NCBI GenBank assembly: GCA_948567375.1
Contig: OX419757.1
Location: 37,820,001-37,884,000 of the forward strand
DNA length: 64,000 nt
Direction of reading: 5' to 3'
Source: Lunularia cruciata
Lineage: Eukaryota > Streptophyta > Marchantiopsida > Lunulariales > Lunulariaceae
The position numbers were made by a program, and so were the translations under genes. The stretch's first letter is position 1. Each line of letters starts with the position of its first letter. Positions 49,701 through 60,386 of this stretch are shown piece by piece. Below the pieces are notes generated by a model, which saw nothing but the letters and a program-made list of their open reading frames with translations, did no database searches and had not been told where the DNA came from.

Positions 49701-52369
49701 GAAGCTCGACGCATATCACGCAAATTTCTTGTTTCTCGTTTCTATTTTTCGGCACCGCGCATCAATTTTTTGGCAGTCTTCTTTGCATCTATTCTTAGGC
49801 AAACGCATTGTGGAGATGGGAACTACGAAAAATCAGTAACTAACAACGGAGACCTCATTGTAACAAGAGGACAAGAGTCAACACGACAAAAGTATAGTGA
49901 CATAAAATATAAATGTTCCTGTCTCGTCATTACTGTCTGAAGTCGATGACCGGAAGTAACTTCCAGAAACTGGAAAGCTCTTGTACATTGGTAATCGAGG
50001 TCAATAAACAAAATCGACGCCTTTGAAGAAAATTTGGAAGGCATTGTTCAATTATCCATATATATATATCAAGCGATGGGATTCTAATCACGCAAGTGGA
50101 ATTCATTCATGATAAGAGAAGGACAGAGACAGTAAGAACGAGAGGAGAAAAGGTAAGTACAGAGGTGATACAAAAAGCTTGAGACTTATAGAGAAAAGAA
50201 TAATGTATCGGGACATCAGATGAGCTCGATGGTTAATCTCAAGCCAAAAGGTGACTTGAGATAACCAGTTAGAAGTTAGAAACAATCACTAAATATAGTC
50301 TAACTTTTGATGTCAAAACACTTGTAGTTTTTACAGAATGATGTTTTGAATGACGTCAAAGGACTTGTCTGCAAGTGACGTAAGCACTTGAGTTGACAAG
50401 CATAAATGACCCCATCTAAAGTGTTTGGACCATGGAGAGAATGTAAGTCTTCCGTTTGAACAGTCCGGTCGGTCGACACAACTCGGTTGACAACACATCT
50501 AGGACTTCATTTTAGATGTACACAAAACTTCCTAATCCGATGCTCAATCGACGATGGAAGGTAAGCCGATAGTGCTAACTTATACTCTGAGCCGTCAATG
50601 AATGGTTGATCTCTTTTGCTGATTTAACCAGTTGCCATCAAAGACGCATAGCGTTAAAGCTGACTTTGATGTCGTCCGCCCCAGATGAAATTGTGGACCA
50701 TGCCCCTATGGAACTTATGGGTAGGTATTACTTGCAAACCTTCTGATCAGGGAACTTCAGTCTACTGCTACATGTACAGTTGACTACAGATTCATAGATG
50801 ACAGCATCTTGTCTTATACAGACGCGCGTTTGTGGGCTTTTGGAATACAAAGCCAGGTAGCAGCATGACCGCACAGTAGGCGGCTTGCATGCGGAGAACT
50901 TATGTCACAGGTGGCTTTTGGACATCTCTACACTGTCGAGGAATGGTAACCATGGCCACAAAACTTGGACATGCATTGGCAGCGGATGGTTGCTCAGAGA
51001 TAATCAGGAATTGAAAGTCCCGACAGCACAGACGGTTATATCTCGTTCTAAGGAAATTTAGATGATGTGCTTTAATATGAAAAATGGATCATGCATAGCA
51101 GATAGAAATATCTAATACCTTTGAAGAATAAAATTTTGAGTTATTTCTGAATGGAAGTGAACGATATAAGGTACTATCGTATTTAATACTCAAATCTGTC
51201 TATACTTTCCGAGTAGAGTCAAGGTGATTACTATACCATCAGACCTTAGCTAGCTGTGTATGATGTTTTTACAGGCAAAAGTATGTACACATTGGACTAT
51301 CGGTGCACTTGAAGTCAATTCAACAGAGATACCATCCACAGGCTTCATCCGGAAGAATTTGGATACAAGAATAATTGGAGTTTTGATTGGTTCCTCACCT
51401 TAAGTTGTACCAAAGTCCTCAACAAGCAAAAAGGGGGTAACCCTCTTTTTCAGCAATTGGTCCGCTTTTCAAATAAGTCACATCCTACAGCATCATAACC
51501 AACATAGCCAGAGCTTCACAACCAATCTAAAGTTAAGTGCCAATTTCGAAAGGATATCTGTTGTACTTATACGTATTGGCGCATAAATACGTATTACGTT
51601 GGTGCGTTGAACCTCGAGCTCTCCTTCCCATTGTTCCAGCTTCGACCTGTCCAAAATTCCAAACTGCAAAGCCCGGGTAGCTGCTACTTGAGGAAAACTG
51701 CCTCACCTTCTTCGAGTTCTATCTTAGATGCAGTTGCCTTGCAGAACAGTTTCTAGTCTAGTTTCTGAACATTTCTAGACTTGTCTAAGTCTCCGGATCT
51801 GCTCGTAGATGAAAGACGTTCCGGTTACCCTCCATCTTACAGAATTCCGGTTTAACGAAGAGCCTAGACAGTGGGGACTCGGAGCTGGTGCCAACCTTGT
51901 GCACAAATCCAGAGCTACCCGTGTGCATCCCATTCTCAAAACTGTAAATGTTGTCTGAGTTTGAAAAACATTAACTCAGTGCTAGCCTTGCAGCAGATAT
52001 ACTTGAACTGATACTGGATTTAGTATGTGCTCGAACGAGTGAGATGGTCCTCATTTATCGCTTATGTAAATATTCGCAGGCACAGGTAGGATAAGTCCAC
52101 AACGTAACCACAAGAGCTTTTGTATGATGAAAAAAAGGAGGCATACCAAAGATGTTGATTCTTTAATTCTGGCTAGTGCATGTACGAATTACGGCTTGAG
52201 AGGGTCGAGCACGTTTCCGTTGTAGTTGATAGCACCTAGATTCCAGAGGAAGATTCTAATAATCTTCCTTGTAGAAACAGCTGATCCTTTAGAATCAGAC
52301 TGGAAAGCAATCACCAAGACCCTCGAATTCTAAACGACAAATTTGTCTGTCAGATCAGTAGACATATAT
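46755..52369. other. Intergenic region of 5.6 kb with no supported gene
   Basis: Mixed-composition sequence. ORFs are short, overlap on both strands and carry no motif I recognise (for example 47163-47363, 49144-49400, 49823-50044). Minor repeats are a 17-base direct repeat 'tagctagcaaataaggt' (48274-48290 and 48301-48317) and TA runs near 50057. No tRNA, conserved exon or LTR was found. Confidence 0.5.
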
Positions 52370-52799
52370 TGTTATGTTTGGTTTGTTATAGTGACTTGAC
52401 TGATTATTGAAGACTATGACAATCAAGAGCAAACGTGAATAATGAAACAGCGAGTTGCGGACCGTGCGGGACAGACCTTATGCAGATATATTCAGTCACT
52501 ACTATGACAAAGTATTAAAGTGACTAGATACCTTGAATGGTCCATATTCAAGAAGTCCCGCAAGCCAGTATTCATGAGTTCAGCCTGAATGACAGTGACG
52601 AGGATTTATCACTGTTTCATATATATATATATATGCAGCGAATAATAAAGAGTTAGGGGGTGTGAGCCTGTTTCAGCCATGGAGGTAGCTTCCGGGACAG
52701 GAAGTGAACCATGTTATTTCCTATTGTCCTTACATTATTTATTTAATGGGGTTTATGATGTGCTATTGAGAAAGGTCATGGGTATTGTGTTTTCTAACA
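52370..52799 (+). repeat. 5' LTR of the copia element
   Basis: It starts TGTTATGTTTGG and ends TTTCTAACA, giving the short inverted ends TGTTA...TAACA. Its blocks 'gactatgacaatcaagagca', 'gtgagcctgtttcagcc' and 'aatggggtttatgat' recur in the same order in the 3' LTR. An 'atatatatat' run followed by 'gaataataaag' probably marks the promoter and polyadenylation area. Confidence 0.88.
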
Positions 52800-52800
52800 T

Positions 52801-52812
52801 TGGTATCAGAGT
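52801..52812 (+). other. Primer-binding site for initiator Met-tRNA
   Basis: TGGTATCAGAG directly follows the 5' LTR. It is complementary to the 3' end of plant initiator methionine tRNA, the standard copia primer. One base separates it from the LTR end. Confidence 0.9.
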
Positions 52813-52888
52813 TTAGTTGGTCTTGAAGAGGGTCTTGAGATCTGAGGGTGTAGTGAAGTGTATCCAAAAGCAAGTACACAGCAAAGCA

Positions 52889-53192
52889 ATGGCAGGGGTG
52901 ATATCCATATCAAATGCTAAATTTGTAGTGAAGAAGTTTGATGGAAAAAACAATCTTGGATTTTGGCAACTAAAGATGAAGGACCTTCTTTTCCATCAAG
53001 GATTGTATAGAGCACTAAGAAAAAGACATGAGGACAAACATGATGAGGATGGGAAGATGAAGATGCAGATCTCAGAGTTATTAGCACTATTTGGTTGAAC
53101 CTTACAAATGAAGTGCTATAAAATGTTATGAATGAGGAATCTGCACCATAACTGTGGGCCAAACCAAAGAATATTTATATGAACAAGTCATT
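52889..53192 (+). pseudogene. Copia gag N-terminal remnant
   Basis: ATG at 52889 opens a frame with KFDGKNNLGFWQLKMKDLL, the typical start of plant copia gag. A stop follows at about 53096, after which the sequence continues in a decayed frame to the assembly gap. Just past the gap (53393 on) the fragment VGNFEKDC looks like the end of a CCHC zinc knuckle. Confidence 0.75.
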
Positions 53193-53392
53193 NNNNNNNN
53201 NNNNNNNNNNNNNNNNNNNNNNNNNNNNNNNNNNNNNNNNNNNNNNNNNNNNNNNNNNNNNNNNNNNNNNNNNNNNNNNNNNNNNNNNNNNNNNNNNNNN
53301 NNNNNNNNNNNNNNNNNNNNNNNNNNNNNNNNNNNNNNNNNNNNNNNNNNNNNNNNNNNNNNNNNNNNNNNNNNNNNNNNNNNNNNNNNNNN
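53193..53392. other. Assembly gap of 200 N
   Basis: Unresolved bases inside the gag part of the copia element. Open frames crossing it are artefacts. Confidence 0.98.
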
Positions 53393-53591
53393 GGTTGGAA
53401 ATTTTGAGAAGGATTGTAACAACAAGAGGCTTGAGTCCAACGAGGATAAAGGTAAACTTTCAGATCAAGCAAGTATTGCTGAGTCATCTGGTTTTGTGTA
53501 TGATGTTCTATGTGTTACCTAATACAAAGAAAAATTTGAGGAGTCATGGATATTGGACTCAGGTTGCTCTTACCATGTGTCCAAATAAAGA

Positions 53592-54837
53592 GTGTTTCAT
53601 GAGTACAAACCATTCAATGGAGGATCTATAATAATGGGGAACAACATGCCTTGTAAAGCTCTTGGCATTGGTACAATACACATTAAGATGTTTGATGGTG
53701 TTGTGAGGACTCTTGCTAATGTGAGACATGTTCCAAAGTTAAGGAAAAATTTGATATCACTAGACACTTTGGACTCAAATGGTTGGAGGTGGGGAGCATA
53801 AAACGGAACACTCAAGGTATCAAAAGGAGCATTGGTTGTAATGAAGAGCAAGAAGATAAGAATCTTTACAAGCTTGTTGAAGATACCATTACTGGAGGAG
53901 TGGCAAGTACCATTTTTGAAAATGAAGATACCAAAGATCTTACTGACTTATGGCACCTATGTTTGGGTCATATGATTGAAAGAGGTCAAAGTGAATTGTC
54001 CAAGCAACAACTTCTCAAGGGCTTTACAAGTTGTAAGTTAAAATTCTGTGAGCATTGTGTAATTGGAAAGCAATTGAGGGTAAGCTTTTCCATAGGATTT
54101 CAATGCACAAAGGGAATTTTAGACTATGTGAATTCTGATTTTTGGGGCACTGCACCTATAGCTTCAAAATCCGGAGCATTATATTTTGTATATTTGGTTG
54201 ATGATTACTTTAGGAGAGTATGGGTCTACACCATGAAGCAAAAATCAGAGGTCCTCTCTATCTTTAAAAAATGGACAGTGATGATGGAGAAAAAATTAGA
54301 AGGAAAGTGAAGTGTTTGAGATCTAATAATGGTGGAGAATATAAATCTGGAGAGTTTGATAGATATTGTAAGAGTGAAGGGATAATTAATTGCTTTACCA
54401 TATTGTGTACCCGTCAACAAAATGGTGTGGTAGAGAAGATAAATCATACACTCTTGGAGAAAGCAAGAAGTATGTTAAGGAATGCCGGATTGGAGAAATT
54501 TTTTTTGGGCAGAAGTTGTAAATATGGCTTGTCATTTCGTAACATTTCTCCCTCTACCGCTATTGAGTGTAAGACACCTATGGAAAAATGGACAGGTTGG
54601 CATGTTGATTACTCTTCACTTAGAGTGTTTGGATGCATATCTTATGTTCATACTCAACAAGAAAAAAGGACAAAGTTCAATCCCAAATCTAGAATATATG
54701 TATTCTTGGGATATGAGAAGAATACAAAGGGATATAGATTATGGGATCTAGAAAGAGGTTGCCTTGTTTTGATTAGGGATGTAGTTTTTGATGAGACTAG
54801 CATGATGGAGACTATTATTATAGTGGAAGAAAACTAG
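53592..54837 (+). pseudogene. Copia protease-integrase remnant
   Basis: Three overlapping open stretches carry GAG-pre-integrase (LWHLCLGHM, then CEHCVIGKQ, the HHCC-like finger region) and integrase core blocks: DYVNSDFWG (first Asp), YLVDDYFRRVWVY, NGGEY and QQNGVVEK (region of the catalytic Glu), followed by YSSLRVFGCISYVH and IYVFLGY. Frame changes near 54290 and a stop at 54837 interrupt it. The protein is not restorable as it stands. Confidence 0.85.
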
Positions 54838-56500
54838 TGAACCATTAGAAGAGCAAAGTCCAGAAGTGTTTCATGAACAGAGGTGTCCAAATAGGGATAG
54901 AAGGTCTCCAAAGAGATTTGATGATTAATTTGTAGCTTATACTCTTCTTATGGAGAATGGTAAGCCTTCTTCATATGAAGAGGCAATGCAAGATCAAGAG
55001 TGTAAAAAATGGCATTGTGCAATGGAAAAGGAGATGAAGTCTTTGGCCAAAAACCAAACTTGGAGATTTGAAAAATTGCCTATGGGAAACAAGGCAATTT
55101 GTTGCAGATGGATATTCTAGAGGAAGGAAGGAATTTCAAAATCAGGTGGAGATCTATACAAAGCAAGCCTTGTAGCAAAGGGTTATAGCCAAAAATAAGG
55201 TATTGACTTCAATGAGATTTTTTCACTAGTGGTCAAAATCTCTTCAATTTATGCACTATTTGCAATAGCTGCATTGCATAACTTGGAGCTGAAGGAACTA
55301 GATGTTACAACTGCTTTTTTACATGGAGAATTGGAGGAGGAGATTTACATGCATCAACCTGAGGGTTTTGTGGTACAAAGAAACTAGAACATAGTTTGCA
55401 GGTTACAAAAGTCTTTATATGGATTAAAGCAAAGTCCAAGACTTTGGTACATGAAATTTGATGCTTTCATGTTGAAGCATTGATATAACATAAGTGAGTC
55501 TATTATTGAGTGTACCTCAAGAAGATACATGGACATAGAGTATTTAATTTAATCATCTTGGTACCATATGTGGATGACATGTTGATTGCTGCGGAGCATA
55601 TCGTTGAGGTGGAGAAATTGAAAGCACAACCTGGTAAAGAGTTTGATATGCAGGACTTAGGTTCTTAAAAGAGAGTGATGGGGATTGAAATCCACTGGGA
55701 CAGGAGCAAGGGAACGTTATGGATAGCTCAAAGGAGATATTTTGAAAAATTACTTGCTTGTTTTGGCATTGAGAATGCAAAACCAATAAGCACTCCAATG
55801 GCAAGTCATTTCAAGAGATTCTTGGAGCAATGTCCATCAAATGAGGAGGAGAGAAGATTAATGTCAAATATTCCTTATGCTAGTGCTGTTGGGAGTTCAA
55901 TGTATGCTGTGGTCTGCACTAGACCAAACATCTCATATGCTTTGAGTATGGTGAGTACATACATGGCTAATCCAGGAACAAGATCAAGAAGTTGTGAAGT
56001 GGACACTTCGTTACTTGAAAAGGACTATAAATATTGGCATTGTCTTTGATGCAGAAAAGTACCAAGAAGGAGGAATTACAGGGTATATAGATTCTGATTT
56101 GGCCGGAGACTTGGATAAGAGAAGGTCTACAACATGATTTATTTTTACACTTGTTGGTGGTGCAGGAAGTTGGAAGTCTACTCTCCAATCTACTGTTTCT
56201 CTTTCTACTACAGAGGCAGAATATATGGCAACAATTGGGGCTGCCCAAGAGGAAATATGGCTACAAAGATTAGCCAAGAATGCATGACTCCCTAACATGA
56301 AGTCAACACTTTTTTGTGATAGCCAAAGCGCTATTCACTTGGCCAAGGATCAAGTATATCATTCAAGGACAAAACAATTGATATGAAACATCATCTTATC
56401 AAGGAAGTTGTGACAAATGGCTAGATCAATTTGCAAAAGATTGGCATAGAGATCAATGGCAGCTGATATGTTGACCAAACTTGTTCATGTCGAGAAGAAA
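54838..56500 (+). pseudogene. Copia reverse transcriptase and RNase H remnant
   Basis: The reverse transcriptase is recognisable across several frames: KELDVTTAFLHGELEEEIYM, SLYGLKQSPRLWY and YVDDMLIA (the catalytic box), then the connection region with NIPYASAVGSSMYA and TRPNISYALS (55675-56049). RNase H blocks follow (DSDLAGDLDKRRSTT, STTEAEYMA, CDSQSAIHLAK, about 56085-56350). At least six stops and frameshifts fall in this stretch, so no functional product is possible. Confidence 0.85.
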
Positions 56501-56574
56501 TTATGGATGAACTTGCTCGCAGTTCAATATTGCTCTTTGGGATGATACAGTGGATACCAGCAAAAAAGTAGAGA

Positions 56575-56991
56575 TTATTATGGTTTGCTTGTTATTAATG
56601 ACTTGATTGATTATTGAAGACCATGACTATCAGGAGCAAACTTGAATGATGAAAACATCAAGGTGGTGGGGGGACAGGCTTATCTAGATATATTCAATCA
56701 CTATTACGGGCAAGATACCTTGAATGGTCAATATTGATGAAGTCACGCAAGTCAGTAATAAGGATTTCAGCCCGAATGACAGTAATCTAGGAACTATCCC
56801 TGTTTGTTAGTTAGTTCTTTTATATATAAGCAAATAATAAAAAAATTGGTGTGTGAGCCTGTTTCAGCCGTGAGGTAATTTCCGGACCATGAAGCGAACC
56901 GGTATATTTCCTGTTGTCCTTGTTTGTTTGTTTAATGGGGTTTATGATATACTATCGTGAGAGGTCCTGGGGATGACTGTGTTTTCTAACA
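56575..56991 (+). repeat. 3' LTR of the copia element
   Basis: It aligns with the 5' LTR through 'gattattgaagaccatgact', 'gataccttgaatggtcaata', 'gtgtgagcctgtttcagcc' and 'gtgttttctaaca'. A purine-rich stretch (caaaaaagtagagatta, about 56561-56577) just before it is the likely polypurine tract. The first bases are diverged from the 5' LTR start, which makes the left boundary uncertain by a few bases. Confidence 0.85.
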
Positions 56992-57020
56992 ATATTAGCG
57001 AGATGGTTCACGAAGGTCGG

Positions 57021-57098
57021 GTTGACTCGCACTATGACTCGCACTATGCACCAAGTCCTGTAACGGGTGTCAGGACTTGGTGCATAGTGCGAGTCAAC
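57021..57098. repeat. Long inverted repeat with a 12-bp duplication in one arm
   Basis: Arm 57036-57060 (gactcgcactat + gcaccaagtcctg) is the exact reverse complement of 57071-57095, giving a perfect 25-bp stem with a 10-nt loop (taacgggtgt). The left arm also carries gttgactcgcactat at 57021-57035, so 'gactcgcactat' is present twice there. Without that duplication the stem would extend to 28 bp. It lies 30 bases past the 3' LTR of the copia element. No coding meaning is seen. Confidence 0.9.
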
Positions 57099-58000
57099 AA
57101 TGTTATCATGATAAGACAGGAACAAGTTCAACTATCGGAGATTCACAAATCCCTTAAGTTTTACCGCGCGTTGCCGTATTTTAGATCATTTCAGGTTTAG
57201 CAATAAAAAATTCAGGATTTTTAACAGGGAAGGTCCAAAATACGTGGTTTTATCATCCAAGATTTTAGCGAGAGAAGTATCCGCCAGCCGATCTAAGTCT
57301 GGACTAAGTTTGAAGTGAATTCTAATCCGGGAAGTTTATAATTCTCGAGTCAGCCGCCGGATTTCGAGTTTTCTCCGCAAGACTGGTTGTATGAAACGAC
57401 GCGACCCGTTGCATTTCGCACCCACGGGCCAGGATGGTGAACAGGAATCTATCTGCGGCATGAGCTAGCAATATAGACGGATGTTTGTGAACGGATAACC
57501 GGAATATAGAGCTCGACTTTGACACTTCTCTAAGTTGGTACTCGCATTTTCATGAATTCGTACGTGGCTTAGGGCAATAGGTTGTAATCCTTAAAAATAG
57601 ATCGTACTTCCGGCTTCAAATTCCTGTCTTTGAACAAACATCAGAAGGATCTGAATTGTGACATTCTTGACAATAGCTTGTGTGACAACCTATTTTCCCC
57701 TCATTTGCCGGTTGTATCTAGGTTAAACTAAGTTCCCACAATGTCGGGCCAAACCGGCTAGTCGAAGGAAGAGATGCATAGCATCCTTCAACCTATCATA
57801 AGTTCGTCACTGGGTCAATCGTCTTTTCTTGGTTGTCCGAGAGATAATCTTAAGATGTCAATGAAAACTGTTTGCAATGAAAGATAACAAGAATCCTCTG
57901 AGTTGTGGGTAGAGGAGTTTTAGATCACATTATTCGTCTCCAAAATGTTTCCTGTTAGGTCAGAGAACCATGGTAAGGTATAGAGAAATGACGACAGAAG
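57099..58000. other. Intergenic region with no gene seen
   Basis: No conserved ORF. The minus-strand ORF at 57322-57525 has no known motif. Confidence 0.45.
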
Positions 58001-58030
58001 CTATAGTTCGATAAACGTATCGAACTATAG
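58001..58030. repeat. 13-bp perfect inverted repeat, 4-nt loop
   Basis: ctatagttcgata, aacg, tatcgaactatag. It is the third exact hairpin in the window, shorter than the other two. Confidence 0.9.
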
Positions 58031-58159
58031 TAGGGTATGGGTGTAACCTTCAATTAGATCTTCAAACTACATTACAAACCTGGAATCAGGATGTCTTTGA
58101 TGATATCTTGATTATTCCGATAAAATTGTGAAGGTAATCGATTCTGGAAACACCGAATC

Positions 58160-58232
58160 GGACGAGAGCTAGTCCAACGGTTAAAGCACTCGAATTCGGT
58201 TCTTTCGAAATCATTCTAAAGGTCGAATGCTG
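58160..58232 (+). other. tRNA-like fragment (A-box and weak B-box)
   Basis: TAGTCCAACGG (58170-58180), followed by ttaaagca, fits the pol III A-box / D-arm consensus of tRNA genes. About 40 bases later GGTCGAATGC (58221-58230) resembles a B-box (GGTTCGAATCC) with one base lost. No cloverleaf or acceptor stem can be drawn with confidence. It could be a decayed tRNA or the head of a tRNA-derived SINE. Confidence 0.35.
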
Positions 58233-58664
58233 GAAATTCTACTGACAGCATGTGGTGATCAAGAGCAGATTAGTGCCAGTGGCTTCGTTGTGGACATATA
58301 CAGCGCAAGGTATTTACTGTACTATCAACTAACCACTTAAAACGACCAAACATCTAGCAAGGCTCTTGCTTACTCATTCTCGGAGAGTACATTTGTCCAT
58401 CCGGAACCTAAACATTGGTGCAGTAATCTCACGGGATATAAAGCTGTAACAGTTCAGACATTAACAGAAATTATATGTGACTGCCAAATTGTAAGGAGAA
58501 GTACCGTTCCGGATAGAATTTCATCCAAATCGTGTCAAACCTGCAGAGCTCCTATATGACGATATATCTACGGAGATATCTTATTGAGCGATGTATGTCG
58601 CTCACACATTCCATGTCAGGTCAAAATTGAGCGACGGTTGATTCTGATGTTCCTCGAGAGCAAC

Positions 58665-60386
58665 CTATGAAATTGAGTTCAGCTTCAATTTCCCATAACC
58701 TTTTGTAATTCTATACCGAGCGGCCCACAAATTCTGGTAAGCGCTCCTCTTCTCCGGGTTTTTCACTAAATATCGAGGAAGATCAGGTCTAACCTTTGCC
58801 GAGTAGCGGTAATTGCCATGTTTACGTGTTATTTCCGATTGAGGCTTGGGGTTCTTCCTATAGTAAATTGTTTTCTTCCTGTAATAGTATTTGAGCGCTT
58901 GCTGCCGCTTCTCTTCGTGGGACCTGATTTTTGGCATTTCCCACGGCTCACCTAGTAATAACTGATCGAGATCATGAAAACTCGTATGCTGCGAAAGATC
59001 TAGTGTTTCCGTGGCAATCTGCTTCATTACTACCATAATCCAATACTCGTCCGTTTCAATACTAGTTTTCAATCTTCTGTTTATGGTCTTCACGTACTCC
59101 CTGTCAGGTTAGAGCCCAGAAGACGGTAAATTGAGAAGGCGTAATATAAAACAAAGTGATGAAACCCAGCATCCAACAATTTCATCTTTGCGCTTATAAT
59201 ACTACAATTTAGCATTTACCGATCAGGGGGGCTTTTATTCGAGGGGGCTAAATGCTGCAGATATACCTGTCAACAGTATATTTCAAGACCTTGTAAGGCA
59301 ATATGATCACATAAAAAAGAGACAGTGTCCGTGATCACCCTGTGATGTACCTGTCGATGTCTATGGTGAGATAATGGTGATTTGATACTTGGCTTGCTTT
59401 GGCTGTGGTTCCAGTTCCTCCGTACGGGTCGAACACCAAAGATCCAGTTGGAAGACTCATGGCATGGAGAATTGATAGGACCAGATACAAAGAGAAAGTC
59501 GCTGGGTGCCGAAATATTTTAAGAGCACCATTCCGATCATCCGGGGTATGCCAGATACTTCCCCAAATAGAAACGGCAGGGTTGAGCTTAAACGCCTCAG
59601 GACCGGGCTTGTGAAGCCAATAAATTCTTTCGTCCAGGGGTCTGAAACGATAAGGATTGCAATTGATGGTGTATCGCCTGTTCCAAACAATTTCATTTTG
59701 TATCTGCATCACTATATAGAAGTTCATGAATATATATATATATATATATATATATACTTTCAACAAGAGGAAAGCACAGAAACCTGACATCTATGGAGAC
59801 TTCTTGGTCCGATCAATTTGCTTTCAATATAACCGAAATTAGGAACTTACAAAGAATTTGTTTAACGATTTTAAACTGTGAATTGCTGTTCGTGATTTGT
59901 AACTCGACCTTCCATCTACAGACGAGGCAATTTCCAACAAATGTCCCAGTACTATCTTCCGCACAGGAACTCATCAACCTAGATTCTATTAAGAAGTATC
60001 ATTACCTTCCACGAAGACTTTGCAATCCAGTCGATTGGGTGATACATATTGCACTCGAAATGTTGCACTTTGTGAACGTACCACAGATGTCCCCCAGGTT
60101 TCGTGATCCGGTATAACTCTTCGAGAACTAGTATTTGCTCAGCAATGTACTTGTCCCATGGAACAGCATCGTCGTAAGAATTGTAACACATCTTATTCCC
60201 TTTATTATAGGGCGGAGATGTGATTGTACAGTCGATGATATTTGCAGGCATTGTTTTCATGACCTCCAAGCAATCTCCTCTAATAACCTGGTTTCGCAGT
60301 TTCTCTCGAATTTCATCGGTAGCTGCATCGCTCCTTGCGATCCCCGGTTCCCTGTTTGGTAACTCTCCCACTGCCAGATCCTCCAT
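58665..60386 (-). CDS. Bacterial-type beta-class N4-cytosine DNA methyltransferase with introns, 389 aa
   Basis: A predicted SAM-dependent DNA amino-methyltransferase. Exons 5' to 3': 60386-60006, 59703-59351, 59100-58665. Both introns are GT-AG and phases join (1170 nt). The first ATG gives MEDLAVGEL; the frame is open a little upstream, without another ATG. Catalytic motif IV TSPPYNKG is at 56-63: S-P-P-Y is typical of N4-cytosine enzymes, D-P-P-Y of N6-adenine ones. ITKPGGHLWYVH and NEIVWNRR follow; then HPATFSLYLV and the SAM-binding motif I FDPYGGTGTT (218-227). Motif IV before motif I defines the beta class of restriction-modification methyltransferases. A C-terminal tail of about 140 residues, rich in Lys, Arg and Tyr, has no bacterial counterpart I recognise. 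No restriction enzyme lies nearby. From memory, N4-cytosine methyltransferases (DN4MT1) act in Marchantia sperm; orthology here is likely but unproven. Confidence 0.87.
59733..59755. repeat. TA microsatellite in intron 1 of the methyltransferase gene
   Basis: A run of (ta)n lies about 30 bases upstream (in gene sense) of the exon 2 acceptor. Read through, it gives an artefactual Tyr-Ile repeat. Confidence 0.85.

Larger units (their letters stand above)
52370..56991 (+). mobile_element. Ty1/copia LTR retrotransposon, old and defective
   Basis: An LTR element with 5' LTR, primer-binding site, gag-pol remnants in copia order (gag, integrase, reverse transcriptase, RNase H) and 3' LTR. The two LTRs have the same block order but many substitutions and small indels, so insertion is not recent. 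The flanks carry a candidate short target duplication: ATAT (52366-52369) and ATAT (56992-56995). The pol frame has numerous stops and shifts, and a 200-base assembly gap lies in the gag/protease part. The integrase block lies upstream of the reverse transcriptase, which separates copia from gypsy elements. Confidence 0.93.

Noticed and set aside
59506-59787. Plus-strand ORFs across methyltransferase exon 2
   Set aside because: They are antisense to a conserved exon, and one runs through the TA microsatellite.
58665-60386. Bacterial contamination as the source of the methyltransferase
   Set aside because: Two GT-AG introns with matching phases split the coding region, and plant-type sequence continues on both sides.
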